From Sunxiuqinia sp965230765 (GTDB taxonomy: Bacteria; Bacteroidota; Bacteroidia; Bacteroidales; Prolixibacteraceae): DNA of 64,000 nt. Below, piece by piece: positions 50,564 through 58,875 of the stretch. How positions within the stretch are numbered: the stretch's first letter is position 1; each line of letters starts with the position of its first letter. The notes under the pieces were generated by a model that saw only the letters and a list, made by a program, of their open reading frames with translations, was not told where the DNA came from and searched no databases. Location: assembly GCA_965230765.1 (NCBI GenBank), contig CBDDLR010000002.1:372001-436000 (forward strand). The letters are read 5' to 3'. The position numbers and the translations under genes are program-made.

Positions 50564-51822
50564 CTTTCAGCAGCAATATTATAAACCTGCATTACATTGC
50601 CATGACGTAAAAAAAGTTTGCCATTATGAATGTAAGGATGAGCCCAGTGTGGGCCACTTCCTTTTTTGAATTGAAAGGTTCCTTTCAGCTCAAAACCTTT
50701 TGGGCTTGGTTTTACCAATCCAACATTTCCACTTTTTTCTTCATAACAATAAAGCATACCATCTGCATAAACCATGGCCCCTTTGGTGTGCCAGTCATGC
50801 ACGTACTCAATATCTCCGGTGTCCCAATTCATGCATACCCATTTCCCTTTTTTATTGTTTTTCCAGTTGGATCCGTAAAGGTGTTTATCCAGTTGAATCA
50901 AACCATGGTGGTGATTATCAAAAGTATGGTCTACATATTTTTTGGAAACTGAAGTCCCCAACGAATCCACTTTTAGCATCACTGCCGGGAAATCATAGCC
51001 CATAGAAAGGAAAATTTCATCACCCTTTATTGTGGGGATATTTGTCCAGATTAAACCACTTTGCCACTTCCAGTGTGCCTCGCTGTAATAGTCAAAAGTC
51101 CATACAACTTCACCATTTTCAGGGCGAATAGCCATTAAATGGTTTGCAGTATTTGCCAATATATAGTCGGTTCCGTTGTGTATAAAAAGGGTTGGCGATG
51201 AATATGCCCGCATGCCACCGACAGATTCTGTTTTCCAAATTTCTTCACCAGTCATTTTATCGAATGCGACAATGGAGGTTTCTTCCCCGCCAGGTGAGCA
51301 AATTACCATGTTTTTATAAATGTAGGGTGACTCAGAAACTCCCCATACATGCCAATCTGATTGGTAATCGTGATCCACATTTTTCTTCCAATTGATATTC
51401 CCTGTTTGTGAGTCAATACAAACCAATTCACCGATACCACTGATCACATAAAGGCGGTCATCTTCAATAGTAACAGAACTACGTGTGTCGGGGAATGATT
51501 TTTTCCAGGCTTCACCATAAACTACTTTCCATTTTTTGTTGCCATTGTAATCAATGCAGGTAAGGCAATCCATCGTATCAACCATTCCGGTCACGTAAAT
51601 AAGTTCATCTGTAGCTATTACCGAAGAATAACCTTTTCCAAGGCTGTCAACCTCAAGTAATAACTCCGGGCCTTCCTCCGGCCACTCTTTAAGCAGATTG
51701 GTGCATTCGAATTTACCATCCCTGTTGGGCCCTCTGAACTGTGCAAGCTGGGCAGTTGCAAGTTCAGCTGAAAGCAGCGAGACAGTGATAATAAAAAGTA
51801 TGTTTCTAAATAAAATGTTCAT
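50560..51822 (-). CDS. Secreted PQQ-like beta-propeller protein (propeller 2)
   Basis: A 420-residue propeller with signal peptide (ILFIITVSLLSAELATAQ). The mature start QFRGPNRDGKFECTNLLKEWPEEGPELL matches propeller 1 closely, and GYSSVIATDELIYVTGMVD follows, so the two are paralogues. Blades show GNINWKKNVDHD, GEEIWKTESVGGM, GEVVWTFDYYSEAHWKW and a late HWAHPYIHNGKLFLRHGN, also shared with propeller 1. Periplasmic or surface-exposed. The stop codon TGA overlaps the TTG start of propeller 3; ATG is 4 bases after propeller 1. Confidence 0.85.
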   Translation of the reverse strand: MNILFRNILFIITVSLLSAELATAQLAQFRGPNRDGKFECTNLLKEWPEEGPELLLEVDSLGKGYSSVIATDELIYVTGMVDTMDCLTCIDYNGNKKWKVVYGEAWKKSFPDTRSSVTIEDDRLYVISGIGELVCIDSQTGNINWKKNVDHDYQSDWHVWGVSESPYIYKNMVICSPGGEETSIVAFDKMTGEEIWKTESVGGMRAYSSPTLFIHNGTDYILANTANHLMAIRPENGEVVWTFDYYSEAHWKWQSGLIWTNIPTIKGDEIFLSMGYDFPAVMLKVDSLGTSVSKKYVDHTFDNHHHGLIQLDKHLYGSNWKNNKKGKWVCMNWDTGDIEYVHDWHTKGAMVYADGMLYCYEEKSGNVGLVKPSPKGFELKGTFQFKKGSGPHWAHPYIHNGKLFLRHGNVMQVYNIAAES

Positions 51823-51826
51823 GGTA

Positions 51827-53038
51827 TTATTTTGATATTTTGTAGGCTATCAATGCATTTCCGTGACGTAAATAAAGCACTTCATTGTAAACGATAGGAT
51901 GTGCCCAGTGCTGTGCCGAACCGTGTTCAACTTTTGTTCGGGAAATAATGTCGAATTTTTCCGGGTTTGGATTGGCGAGAACCAGGTCACCCCTGTCAGA
52001 ATAAATAATGAATTTATCGGCAGCCATAATAATTACGCCATTTGCCACCTCCATACTTTTGTATTTTTCTTCCCCGGTTTCCCAGTCCAGGCAGAACCAG
52101 CCACGGTTTGAGTGCCCCGATCCGTATATGTAACCCTCATGAATAATTGCACCTCCCATTTGATTGTCCAAGCTTTCGGAACTCCAAGCCTTCGTAATTG
52201 CCGACCCATCTTCATTCAAATCTAACCGAACACAGCCAGTGCCGTAGCCACTAAAACAGAAAAGTGCATTGTCTTGAAAAATTGGTGTATTTGGGTGAAT
52301 TTCATATCGGTTCGAATGAGCGTGGTTCCATAGCATCTTACCGTTACTTGCATCAATTCCTACAATGTTTGACTTTGTGTGGGTTACTAATAACTTGCGA
52401 TTAGGAAGTTGAATAATTTTTGGGGTGCAGTAGGTGGAACGTTCCTCTTTCGCAGAGGTTGACCAAACAGTTTGCCCGTCAAAACGGTTCATGGCAATGA
52501 TATTAAATGAAGGCCCTCCAGGAGTGAAGTAAAGCAAATCGCCATCAACTACCAACGACTCGGTAACCCCAAAACGAATGTTCTCTGCATCGAAGTCAGC
52601 AAGGGATTTTGACCAAACTTTTTTCCCATCAGTTAGATTCATACAAATTACTTCTCCATTACCAGAATACAAATAAGCAACTTCTTCCAAAATGGTGGGC
52701 GAGGAGCGGGTGCCATGATAGTTTTCATTCCACTCTTTCCCATAAGTGAGTTTCTTTTCAAGTTTTCCTTGCTCGTTAAGAATGAAAAGAACACCATCAT
52801 CATCGATCATCCCGGTAGTGTATATTTTCCCATTCGCGAAAACAGGGGATGAATACCCTTTGCCAAGTTCTTCAAAAGTCCAGAGTACTTCAGGTCCGGT
52901 TTCAGGCCAACTGTCCAATAAGTTAGGTGCTTCATATTTGCCTTCAGAGTTTTCCCCACGCCAGAGGGTCGGGTTTTGAGCAATTACGGTAACAGCCACT
53001 AGGCTGAGCATGGTTAGCAGAACAAATTGTTTAATCAT
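51827..53038 (-). CDS. Secreted PQQ-like beta-propeller protein (propeller 1), first gene of the redox operon
   Basis: A 403-residue propeller. Signal peptide MIKQFVLLTMLSLVAVTVIAQ; then TLWRGENSEGKYEAPNLLDSW, GYSSPVFANGKIYTTGMID, FTPGGPSFNIIAMNRFDGQTVW, and HWAHPIVYNEVLYLRHGN near the end. It is the closest paralogue of propeller 2. I use the ATG at 53038; the frame could also start at a TTG three codons upstream. A TAATTTTG -7 element lies 27 bases upstream. This gene leads a run of minus-strand genes reaching at least to 38.4 kb. Confidence 0.85.
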   Translation of the reverse strand: MIKQFVLLTMLSLVAVTVIAQNPTLWRGENSEGKYEAPNLLDSWPETGPEVLWTFEELGKGYSSPVFANGKIYTTGMIDDDGVLFILNEQGKLEKKLTYGKEWNENYHGTRSSPTILEEVAYLYSGNGEVICMNLTDGKKVWSKSLADFDAENIRFGVTESLVVDGDLLYFTPGGPSFNIIAMNRFDGQTVWSTSAKEERSTYCTPKIIQLPNRKLLVTHTKSNIVGIDASNGKMLWNHAHSNRYEIHPNTPIFQDNALFCFSGYGTGCVRLDLNEDGSAITKAWSSESLDNQMGGAIIHEGYIYGSGHSNRGWFCLDWETGEEKYKSMEVANGVIIMAADKFIIYSDRGDLVLANPNPEKFDIISRTKVEHGSAQHWAHPIVYNEVLYLRHGNALIAYKISK

Positions 53039-53064
53039 TGTTTTCAATTTATTTGTAGTGTTCT

Positions 53065-53072
53065 CAAAATTA
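53065..53072 (-). promoter_or_regulatory. -7 promoter element of the redox operon
   Basis: Minus-strand TAATTTTG matches TAnnTTTG, with the ATG 27 bases downstream at 53038. No TTTG box was seen at the expected -33 position. Confidence 0.45.
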
Positions 53073-53235
53073 TAAAATGTGCCTGTGAATTAATATTTTA
53101 TCATATAATTTAATGAAGTTCTAAATAGTTAAACTTGTTAACAATAGTTATGAAAAATAGTATGTGCTAATTCCTTGTATATTAGTAGTATTTCTTGCAA
53201 GTGTTAACGCATATAAATCTTTTCGTTTTGAAGAT

Positions 53236-53263
53236 TTTGTTAATTTTTCTTGACATAATTTTG
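53236..53263 (+). promoter_or_regulatory. Promoter candidate of the T9SS-domain gene
   Basis: TAATTTTG at 53256-53263 is a TAnnTTTG match; TTTG at 53236-53239 is a possible -33 box at a short 16-base spacing. It implies a leader of about 90 bases before the ATG at 53360. Confidence 0.4.
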
Positions 53264-53359
53264 TTGATGTAGGTTAATTGAATGGCTGTTTGTTCTTTTT
53301 TCTGCCTTTTGCAACTTTCTGGAATAGTTCTTGTCAATAAGAAGTGCAAAGCAAAAAGT

Positions 53360-53704
53360 ATGAGGAGAATTTTTACCATTTTAGTTTTTTTAGTAGTGCT
53401 TTTACCCTTTTCTTTTGGGCAACAACCAAAGTCTATCAATGAGGATGTTGCTCAAATTGAGAAAGTATATCCCAACCCGGTTAGCACCCATGTTTATGTA
53501 GAAATTAGTTTACAGGAATTCTCAAATGTTACTTTTGAGATGATAGATATTTTAGGTGTCCCCGTAAAAAAATGGAAAGTTGTACAGTTTTTCCCTGGTA
53601 GCCATAAATCAAAACTTGACCTTAGCTCACTCCGAAATGGCATTTATTTATTAAAAATAAATGTGAATGGAAAAGTTTTTGTAAAGCGTATAAAAAAGAA
53701 TTAA
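53360..53704 (+). CDS. Orphan T9SS type A sorting domain protein
   Basis: A 114-residue protein that is little more than a signal peptide (MRRIFTILVFLVVLLPFSFGQ) plus a complete T9SS type A sorting domain. The domain shows IEKVYPNPVSTHVYVEI, FEMIDILGVPVKKWKVV and the closing YLLKINVNGKVFVKRIKK. About 15 residues lie between them, so there is no passenger domain. The start at 53360 gives an ideal signal peptide; the frame is open 26 codons further upstream. It is convergent with the transporter gene. Confidence 0.85.
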   Translation: MRRIFTILVFLVVLLPFSFGQQPKSINEDVAQIEKVYPNPVSTHVYVEISLQEFSNVTFEMIDILGVPVKKWKVVQFFPGSHKSKLDLSSLRNGIYLLKINVNGKVFVKRIKKN

Positions 53705-53712
53705 AGCCCTTT

Positions 53713-55308
53713 TTAAAAACCATTCAGTTGCATGGTAACTGTTGGAATAAGTAGTAAAAATCCAACTATCAGCAAAATCAAAATCAAAGGAGCCACCCAT
53801 TTAAACCATTTTTCATATTGGACTTTGGCCACACCAAGTACCCCAATTAAAACACCCGATGTTGGTGTAATCATATTGGTGAACCCATCGCCAAACTGAA
53901 ATGCCATTACTGTTGCTTGTCTTGAAATCCCAATCAGATCAGAAAACTGCGACATCATTGGCATGGTTAAAGCAGCTTTGCCAGATCCGGAAGGAATGAA
54001 AACATTCAATACATTTTGAATTATGTACATCATCCCAACAGATGAAACTTTCCCCGAACCATTCATCATTTCTGAAAGGTTGTAAAGGATGGTGTCTATG
54101 ATTTGTCCATTTTCCAAAACCACAATTATACCGCCTGCCAATCCAACAATCATGGCAGCAGAAAGTATATCTTTTGAACCTTCTAGAAAGAGTTTGACGA
54201 GCTCATTTGCTTTTTTCCCCATTGTGATTCCAGAAGCTAGCCCCATGGCTAGGAACAGCGTGGCAATTTCCATGACATACCAGCCATATCCCATCACTCC
54301 AATAATCAGGAAGACAATGGTGAAAACAAGTTGGTTCAGAATAAAATAGTGGACGGTTTTTCTCAAAGAGATCAAACTTGAAACGATAAATGCTGCAGAA
54401 GCGATTGGCATGGCCGGAAAAGAAACTGAACTGTTTCCAACATTTAAGGTTGAATTTGGATAGTTAATAGAAAAAGCGACCAACACCAAACTTATAATTG
54501 CAAAAACAAACCAGGCTTGTTTTGGTACAAAATGTTTTAGTTCATCCAGATGGCTGTTGCTTTTGTCCCGCCACACTTTATCGTCTTCATAAACGCTTGA
54601 TCGTTTGGGGTCTTTTTTAATTTTCCGGGCATAAACCAGAATGTAGGTAAATCCAATTATATTCAGGACTACCCAACAGAAGAACCGGTATTCAATGCCT
54701 GAAAAAAGCGGAAGGTTCGATAATCCCTGGGCAATACCAATGGTAAATGGGTTTAGTGTAGCACCAGCAAATCCCAGCCCTGCAGCAACAAAACACAAGC
54801 TTACCCCTATAATGGAGTCGTAGCCCATTGATATGGCCAGCGGTACAAATATGATGGTAAATGCGATTGTTTCTTCGCTCATGCCAAATACTGCACCAAA
54901 TAAGCTGAAAATTAACATGATCAGGCTCATGATGATGTTGTCGACACCAATCTTTTTTATCCATTTTTTACGTTCCAGTTTTTGTGCCGATTTCAGGAAA
55001 GAGTGAATACCAACATCAATGGCTTTGCTGTCGTTCATAATCCAGAATGCACCACCAATCATCAGAATAAACACAATGATATCTGCCGTGTTGACAAAAC
55101 CATCAAAAAATGCCGAAAACACTTGCCATGTTTGCGGATTGCTTTCGGTATAGTGAAATGAGTTGTTTTTTATGATTTCACGTTCGATGCCATTTACCAT
55201 GACTGTTTCCCGCTCGAATGCACCCCCGGGGATAATCCAGGAAAGAATTACAGAAAGAAGGATGATGTAAAATACAATTACGTATGTGTGTGGTACTTTC
55301 TTTAGCAT
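53713..55308 (-). CDS. YfcC family transporter (DcuC/ArsB-like superfamily)
   Basis: A 531-residue inner-membrane carrier with about 12 helices. YfcC hallmarks: HTYVIVFYIILLSVILSWIIPGGAF at the start, the EETIAFTIIFVPLAISMGYDSIIGV helix-loop, GLGFAGATLNPFTIGIAQGL, and the late LNVFIPSGSGKAALTMPMMSQFSDL. Family members are assigned to basic amino acids or short-chain dicarboxylates or fatty acids. It lies beside a Cache chemoreceptor and histidine-degradation genes, so histidine or a related amino acid is a reasonable guess. The start is the ATG at 55308 after the promoter TATTTTTG. Confidence 0.85.
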   Translation of the reverse strand: MLKKVPHTYVIVFYIILLSVILSWIIPGGAFERETVMVNGIEREIIKNNSFHYTESNPQTWQVFSAFFDGFVNTADIIVFILMIGGAFWIMNDSKAIDVGIHSFLKSAQKLERKKWIKKIGVDNIIMSLIMLIFSLFGAVFGMSEETIAFTIIFVPLAISMGYDSIIGVSLCFVAAGLGFAGATLNPFTIGIAQGLSNLPLFSGIEYRFFCWVVLNIIGFTYILVYARKIKKDPKRSSVYEDDKVWRDKSNSHLDELKHFVPKQAWFVFAIISLVLVAFSINYPNSTLNVGNSSVSFPAMPIASAAFIVSSLISLRKTVHYFILNQLVFTIVFLIIGVMGYGWYVMEIATLFLAMGLASGITMGKKANELVKLFLEGSKDILSAAMIVGLAGGIIVVLENGQIIDTILYNLSEMMNGSGKVSSVGMMYIIQNVLNVFIPSGSGKAALTMPMMSQFSDLIGISRQATVMAFQFGDGFTNMITPTSGVLIGVLGVAKVQYEKWFKWVAPLILILLIVGFLLLIPTVTMQLNGF

Positions 55309-55326
55309 GCTTTTTATTTTGAGGCA

Positions 55327-55334
55327 CAAAAATA
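55327..55334 (-). promoter_or_regulatory. -7 promoter element of the YfcC gene
   Basis: Minus-strand TATTTTTG, a TAnnTTTG match, 18 bases before the ATG at 55308. Confidence 0.5.
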
Positions 55335-55364
55335 GGAACTATTCTGAATGGCACGATAATTTTT

Positions 55365-57263
55365 TCACACCTTAAAATAAGAAATAGCTATTTCCAACTC
55401 AGTAGCCAGCTCTGTAAGCTTTTTTGCATTGTCGGAAAATAATGAGGCAGATGCTGAATTTTGCTGGGTTACCACATTTAGTTGTTGTATTGAACTATTT
55501 ATTTGTTCTGCTTCAGAATATTGTTCCAGGCTTGCACTGGCAATTTGTTTAATTAGTGCTGCCGTTTTTTCAATGTTCGGAATCAGTTCTTCAAATTCTT
55601 CAACAGAGCGGGTTGTTACTTTTAGCCCGTTTTTGGTTAGCCCAATAATCTCTGCAGCGGCCAATTGCGACCGTTCTGCCAATTTTTTCACTTCATTACT
55701 TACTACCGCAAAACCCTGTCCCTGTTCTCCTGCACGGGCAGCTTCTACAGCTGCGTTTAAAGCCAATATGTTTGTTTGTGAAGCAATCTCGTCGATAATG
55801 GTAATACGGTCAGCAATTCTTTTCATCGACAGCTTTGCTTCATTTGTCAATTCTTTCCCTTTTGTCATACCTTCAACTGCATTCTGCGCAATTGTTTCGG
55901 TTTCTTTTGCATTTTCGCTGTTTTTATGAATGGTGCTCACCATTTCTTCCATCGATGCACTAATCTCCTCAGCAGCAGCTGCCTGACTTGATGCTCCATG
56001 GTTCAGTTCGATCGCATTGTCCGATAACTGATCGCTAGACTGATTTATAACATTGGCAGCCTTTTTTATTTCATGAATCGTGCCTTTTACATTGGTGGCC
56101 ATAAGTTGAAGTGACCTACCTAAATCACCAACTTCATCATGCCTGCTGACATCCAGTTCGCTTGTTAAATCTCCTGAAGCGATTCGTTCAGAAAACTCAA
56201 CACTTTCATTTACAGGTTTAACGATATTTGTTGCTATTAGATAAACGGCTGCATATAAAACGGCAAGTCCCAAAATTCCAATCAATAAGCTTTGATAAAA
56301 AATGCTTTTTACCCGTGCTGATAAAATTTCTACAGGAACTTCTACACCAATGGCCCATGATTCTGGTACGTCATCAAATTTTATTGGGGCAATATAGGTA
56401 TAGTATTTTTCACCAGTGGTTTCTTTTTTGTATTGAAAGTATGAATCTTGCTGCAAGCCAATTTTTCTCAGTGCATCAGAAAATGATGGGCGATGCAATG
56501 ACGGATCATCCATCAATTTTTTCCCAACCAATGAGCTGTTAGTGTGGGCAACGATACTGTTGTCGGGGGAGATAAAAAATGATTCAGCACCTTCAAACGG
56601 CTGCATGTCTGTTATTATTGAACCCATGTTCGACAAGCTAATGTCTACACCAACCAGACCTTGGAATTTTCCATTTTCCCTGATCGGCAAAACAACTGAT
56701 GTCATCAAAATTCCTTTCAATTCTATTGTAAGGTCATCGTAATAGGGATCCTGAATTTTATCTTCATTTAAGTTTCTTATGTCGTAGTATAGACCAGTTA
56801 GGGTTTTGTTGGTCATGTCAACATCTTTTATAGTATGCCCAATTTTGCCTTCTTTTCTGTAAAAAACATTGCGCCGCCTTCCATTTTTTAGCTCATATGT
56901 TGGGTCAATCTCATTCAGTTCCCATACTTGCCAGGTCGATAGGTAATTCGGGTTATTTTCCAGCCAGCTTCTTAAAAGTTCATTGAAAAATTTATCCCTG
57001 CCTTCTTCAGGAACTGACGGGTATTCCTGATACATGTCCCGAATTACATCTGTTTCGTTGTACACCTTCATGATGTTTGAACGAACCAGGTTCCGGTGCT
57101 CCATAACGCTGGTGTTAATAATTGTTACCGCATCATCAAATGCTTTCGCACGTACATTCAGGCTAATGTATAGAAGTGTTATGCCGTAAACCAGAGTAAA
57201 AACAAATAGTACGTAAAATAGCAGCTTGTTTTTAAGACGTAACTTGTTGATAAAGTTGATCAT
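55365..57263 (-). CDS. Methyl-accepting chemotaxis protein with double Cache sensor
   Basis: A 632-residue chemoreceptor-like signalling protein. TM1 at about 11-31, a dCache_1 periplasmic domain (about 35-315; WQVWELNEIDPTYELKNGRRRNVFYRKEG, TSVVLPIRENGKFQGLVGVDIS), TM2 at about 325-348, a HAMP domain (ESVEFSERIASGDLTSELDVSR) and a long coiled MA signalling domain with the hairpin tip IDEIASQTNILALNAAVEAARAGEQGQGFAVVSNEVKKLAERS. The C-terminus has no CheR pentapeptide. The dCache form commonly binds amino acids. No chemotaxis or motility genes are in the window, so the output (flagella, gliding, or another process) is open. ATG at 57263. Confidence 0.9.
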   Translation of the reverse strand: MINFINKLRLKNKLLFYVLFVFTLVYGITLLYISLNVRAKAFDDAVTIINTSVMEHRNLVRSNIMKVYNETDVIRDMYQEYPSVPEEGRDKFFNELLRSWLENNPNYLSTWQVWELNEIDPTYELKNGRRRNVFYRKEGKIGHTIKDVDMTNKTLTGLYYDIRNLNEDKIQDPYYDDLTIELKGILMTSVVLPIRENGKFQGLVGVDISLSNMGSIITDMQPFEGAESFFISPDNSIVAHTNSSLVGKKLMDDPSLHRPSFSDALRKIGLQQDSYFQYKKETTGEKYYTYIAPIKFDDVPESWAIGVEVPVEILSARVKSIFYQSLLIGILGLAVLYAAVYLIATNIVKPVNESVEFSERIASGDLTSELDVSRHDEVGDLGRSLQLMATNVKGTIHEIKKAANVINQSSDQLSDNAIELNHGASSQAAAAEEISASMEEMVSTIHKNSENAKETETIAQNAVEGMTKGKELTNEAKLSMKRIADRITIIDEIASQTNILALNAAVEAARAGEQGQGFAVVSNEVKKLAERSQLAAAEIIGLTKNGLKVTTRSVEEFEELIPNIEKTAALIKQIASASLEQYSEAEQINSSIQQLNVVTQQNSASASLFSDNAKKLTELATELEIAISYFKV

Positions 57264-57530
57264 ATTTTTTCCCAATGAAGTTGAAACCCATTTCCCTTAA
57301 GTGTATTCTGAACATGTGACGATGTGTTGTTCCCCAGTATCGCTTGGTAATTGTTTTCGGCAGATTCCACTAAGATATATATTTTGCTTGATTTGAATAA
57401 AAAAAGTTTATAACAATACCCAGTATTAAGAGTAGAATAATAATGCCTGTATGATTTTTGACAGTTTATTTGTTGCTAAGGTTTCTTTAACTTGTACAAC
57501 CATTTTTACTCATTAAAATACGTGCTTACC

Positions 57531-58778
57531 ATGAAACTTATCCTTCAAAATATTAAGGAGTTAATACAGGTGGAAGATAAAGCCCGCCAATGGGTTGCCG
57601 GAAAGAATATGGCAGATTTACCTGTTTTAAGAGATGCATATCTTATTATTCGGGATGAACAAATTGAATCTTTCGGCTTGATGGAAGATTTTAAGTTTGA
57701 AGATTTGGAGGATGATTTGGTTATGGAAATTGACTGTTCAGGGAAACTTGTCATGCCTGCATATTGCGACTCGCACACACACCTGGTTTTTCCTGCCAGC
57801 CGTGAACAAGAGTTTGTCGATAGAATAAATGGATTGACTTACGAGGAGATAGCCCGGCGAGGTGGAGGGATTTTAAATTCAGCCAAAAAGATGGAAGAAG
57901 CAACTGAGGATGAGTTGTACGAATCGGCCATGAAACGTCTTCATGAAATAATTGCAATGGGAACAGGCGCCGTAGAGATCAAAAGTGGTTATGGTTTATC
58001 TGTTGAGTCTGAGTTAAAAATGCTAAGGGTTATCAAACGTTTGAAAGAGAACAGCCCTTTAATCATAAAAGCTACCTTCTTAGGGGCACATGCTATCCCT
58101 GCTGCGTATAAGCAAAAACGTGAGGAATACATTGACCTGATAATTAATGAAATGCTTCCGGTGGTTGCTTCCGAAGAGCTGGCAGACTACATGGACGTAT
58201 TTTGTGACCAGGGGTTTTTTACCGTTGAAGAGACCGAACAACTGTTAATGGCTGGGATGAAATACGGTCTTAAGCCTAAGATTCATGCTAACGAACTGGG
58301 ATTAACCGGAGGTATTCAGGCTGGTGTTAAGTATGGCGCTTTGTCGGTTGATCATCTGGAGTTTGTTGGAGAGGATGAAATAAAATGCTTGCAGGCTTCA
58401 GAAACCATGCCCACTGTTCTACCTGGTGCAGCATTCTTTTTAAATATGCAATGTTCGCCTGTACGTGAAATGATGAATGTAGGCTTACCCGTAGCGTTAG
58501 CTTCTGATTTTAATCCAGGATCATCGCCATCGGGAAATATGAATTTTGTGCAATCACTGGCTTGTGTTAACTACAAGATGACACCGGAAGAAACGATCAA
58601 TGCAACGACTATCAACACAGCCTACGCAATGGGAGTTGAATCGATTTGTGGAAGTATTTGTCCGGGTAAGCAAGCCAATATTATTATCACGAAAGATCTT
58701 CCTGGCTATGCTGCAATACCTTATTACTTCGGGAGCAATCCGGTTGAGACGATGATTATAAACGGAGAAATTCAGTAG
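57531..58778 (+). CDS. hutI: Imidazolonepropionase
   Basis: A 415-residue amidohydrolase, third step of histidine degradation, opening 4-imidazolone-5-propionate to formiminoglutamate. Metal ligands are CDSHTHLVF (HxH), KIHANELG and SVDHLEFVG, and the late ALASDFNPGSSPSGNM carries the catalytic Asp. EIKSGYGLSVESELKMLRV is the substrate-site signature. I use the ATG at 57531 (MKLILQNIKEL); 13 earlier in-frame codons are not conserved. ftcD follows after a heptad-repeat gap. HutH and HutU are not in the window. Confidence 0.95.
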   Translation: MKLILQNIKELIQVEDKARQWVAGKNMADLPVLRDAYLIIRDEQIESFGLMEDFKFEDLEDDLVMEIDCSGKLVMPAYCDSHTHLVFPASREQEFVDRINGLTYEEIARRGGGILNSAKKMEEATEDELYESAMKRLHEIIAMGTGAVEIKSGYGLSVESELKMLRVIKRLKENSPLIIKATFLGAHAIPAAYKQKREEYIDLIINEMLPVVASEELADYMDVFCDQGFFTVEETEQLLMAGMKYGLKPKIHANELGLTGGIQAGVKYGALSVDHLEFVGEDEIKCLQASETMPTVLPGAAFFLNMQCSPVREMMNVGLPVALASDFNPGSSPSGNMNFVQSLACVNYKMTPEETINATTINTAYAMGVESICGSICPGKQANIIITKDLPGYAAIPYYFGSNPVETMIINGEIQ

Positions 58779-58780
58779 AG

Positions 58781-58869
58781 TAGGAAGCAGGGAGCATGGA
58801 GCATGGAGCTGGAAGCCAGAAGCTTTTATTTCCCTGACCACCAATAACTAATGACAAATTACTAAATCA
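58781..58869. repeat. Two adjacent heptanucleotide arrays
   Basis: First array 58781-58822: six units (TAGGAAG, CAGGGAG, CATGGAG twice, CTGGAAG, CCAGAAG). Second array 58842-58869: CAATAAC, TAATGAC, AAATTAC, TAAATCA. Both are plus strand and fill the gap between the hutI stop and 7 bases before the ftcD ATG. Confidence 0.75.
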
Positions 58870-58875
58870 GATAAA

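Larger units (their letters stand above)
53039..53359. other. Divergent intergenic region
   Basis: About 320 AT-rich bases between the leading propeller gene and the T9SS-domain gene. It holds one candidate promoter per side (53065-53072 minus, 53236-53263 plus). Minus-strand open frames here look like chance. Confidence 0.5.

Noticed and set aside
38417..53038. True PQQ-dependent dehydrogenases
   Set aside because: The propellers match the PQQ_2/BamB-like class; I see no quinone or Ca ligand set nor a cytochrome domain, so enzyme activity is not claimed.
53182..53439. 85-codon minus-strand frame
   Set aside because: It overlaps the signal peptide of the T9SS-domain gene on the opposite strand and has no protein-like features.
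57264..57530. Riboswitch or tRNA between the chemoreceptor and hutI genes
   Set aside because: No clover-leaf, conserved core or terminator pair was seen; it reads as an AT-rich divergent gap.
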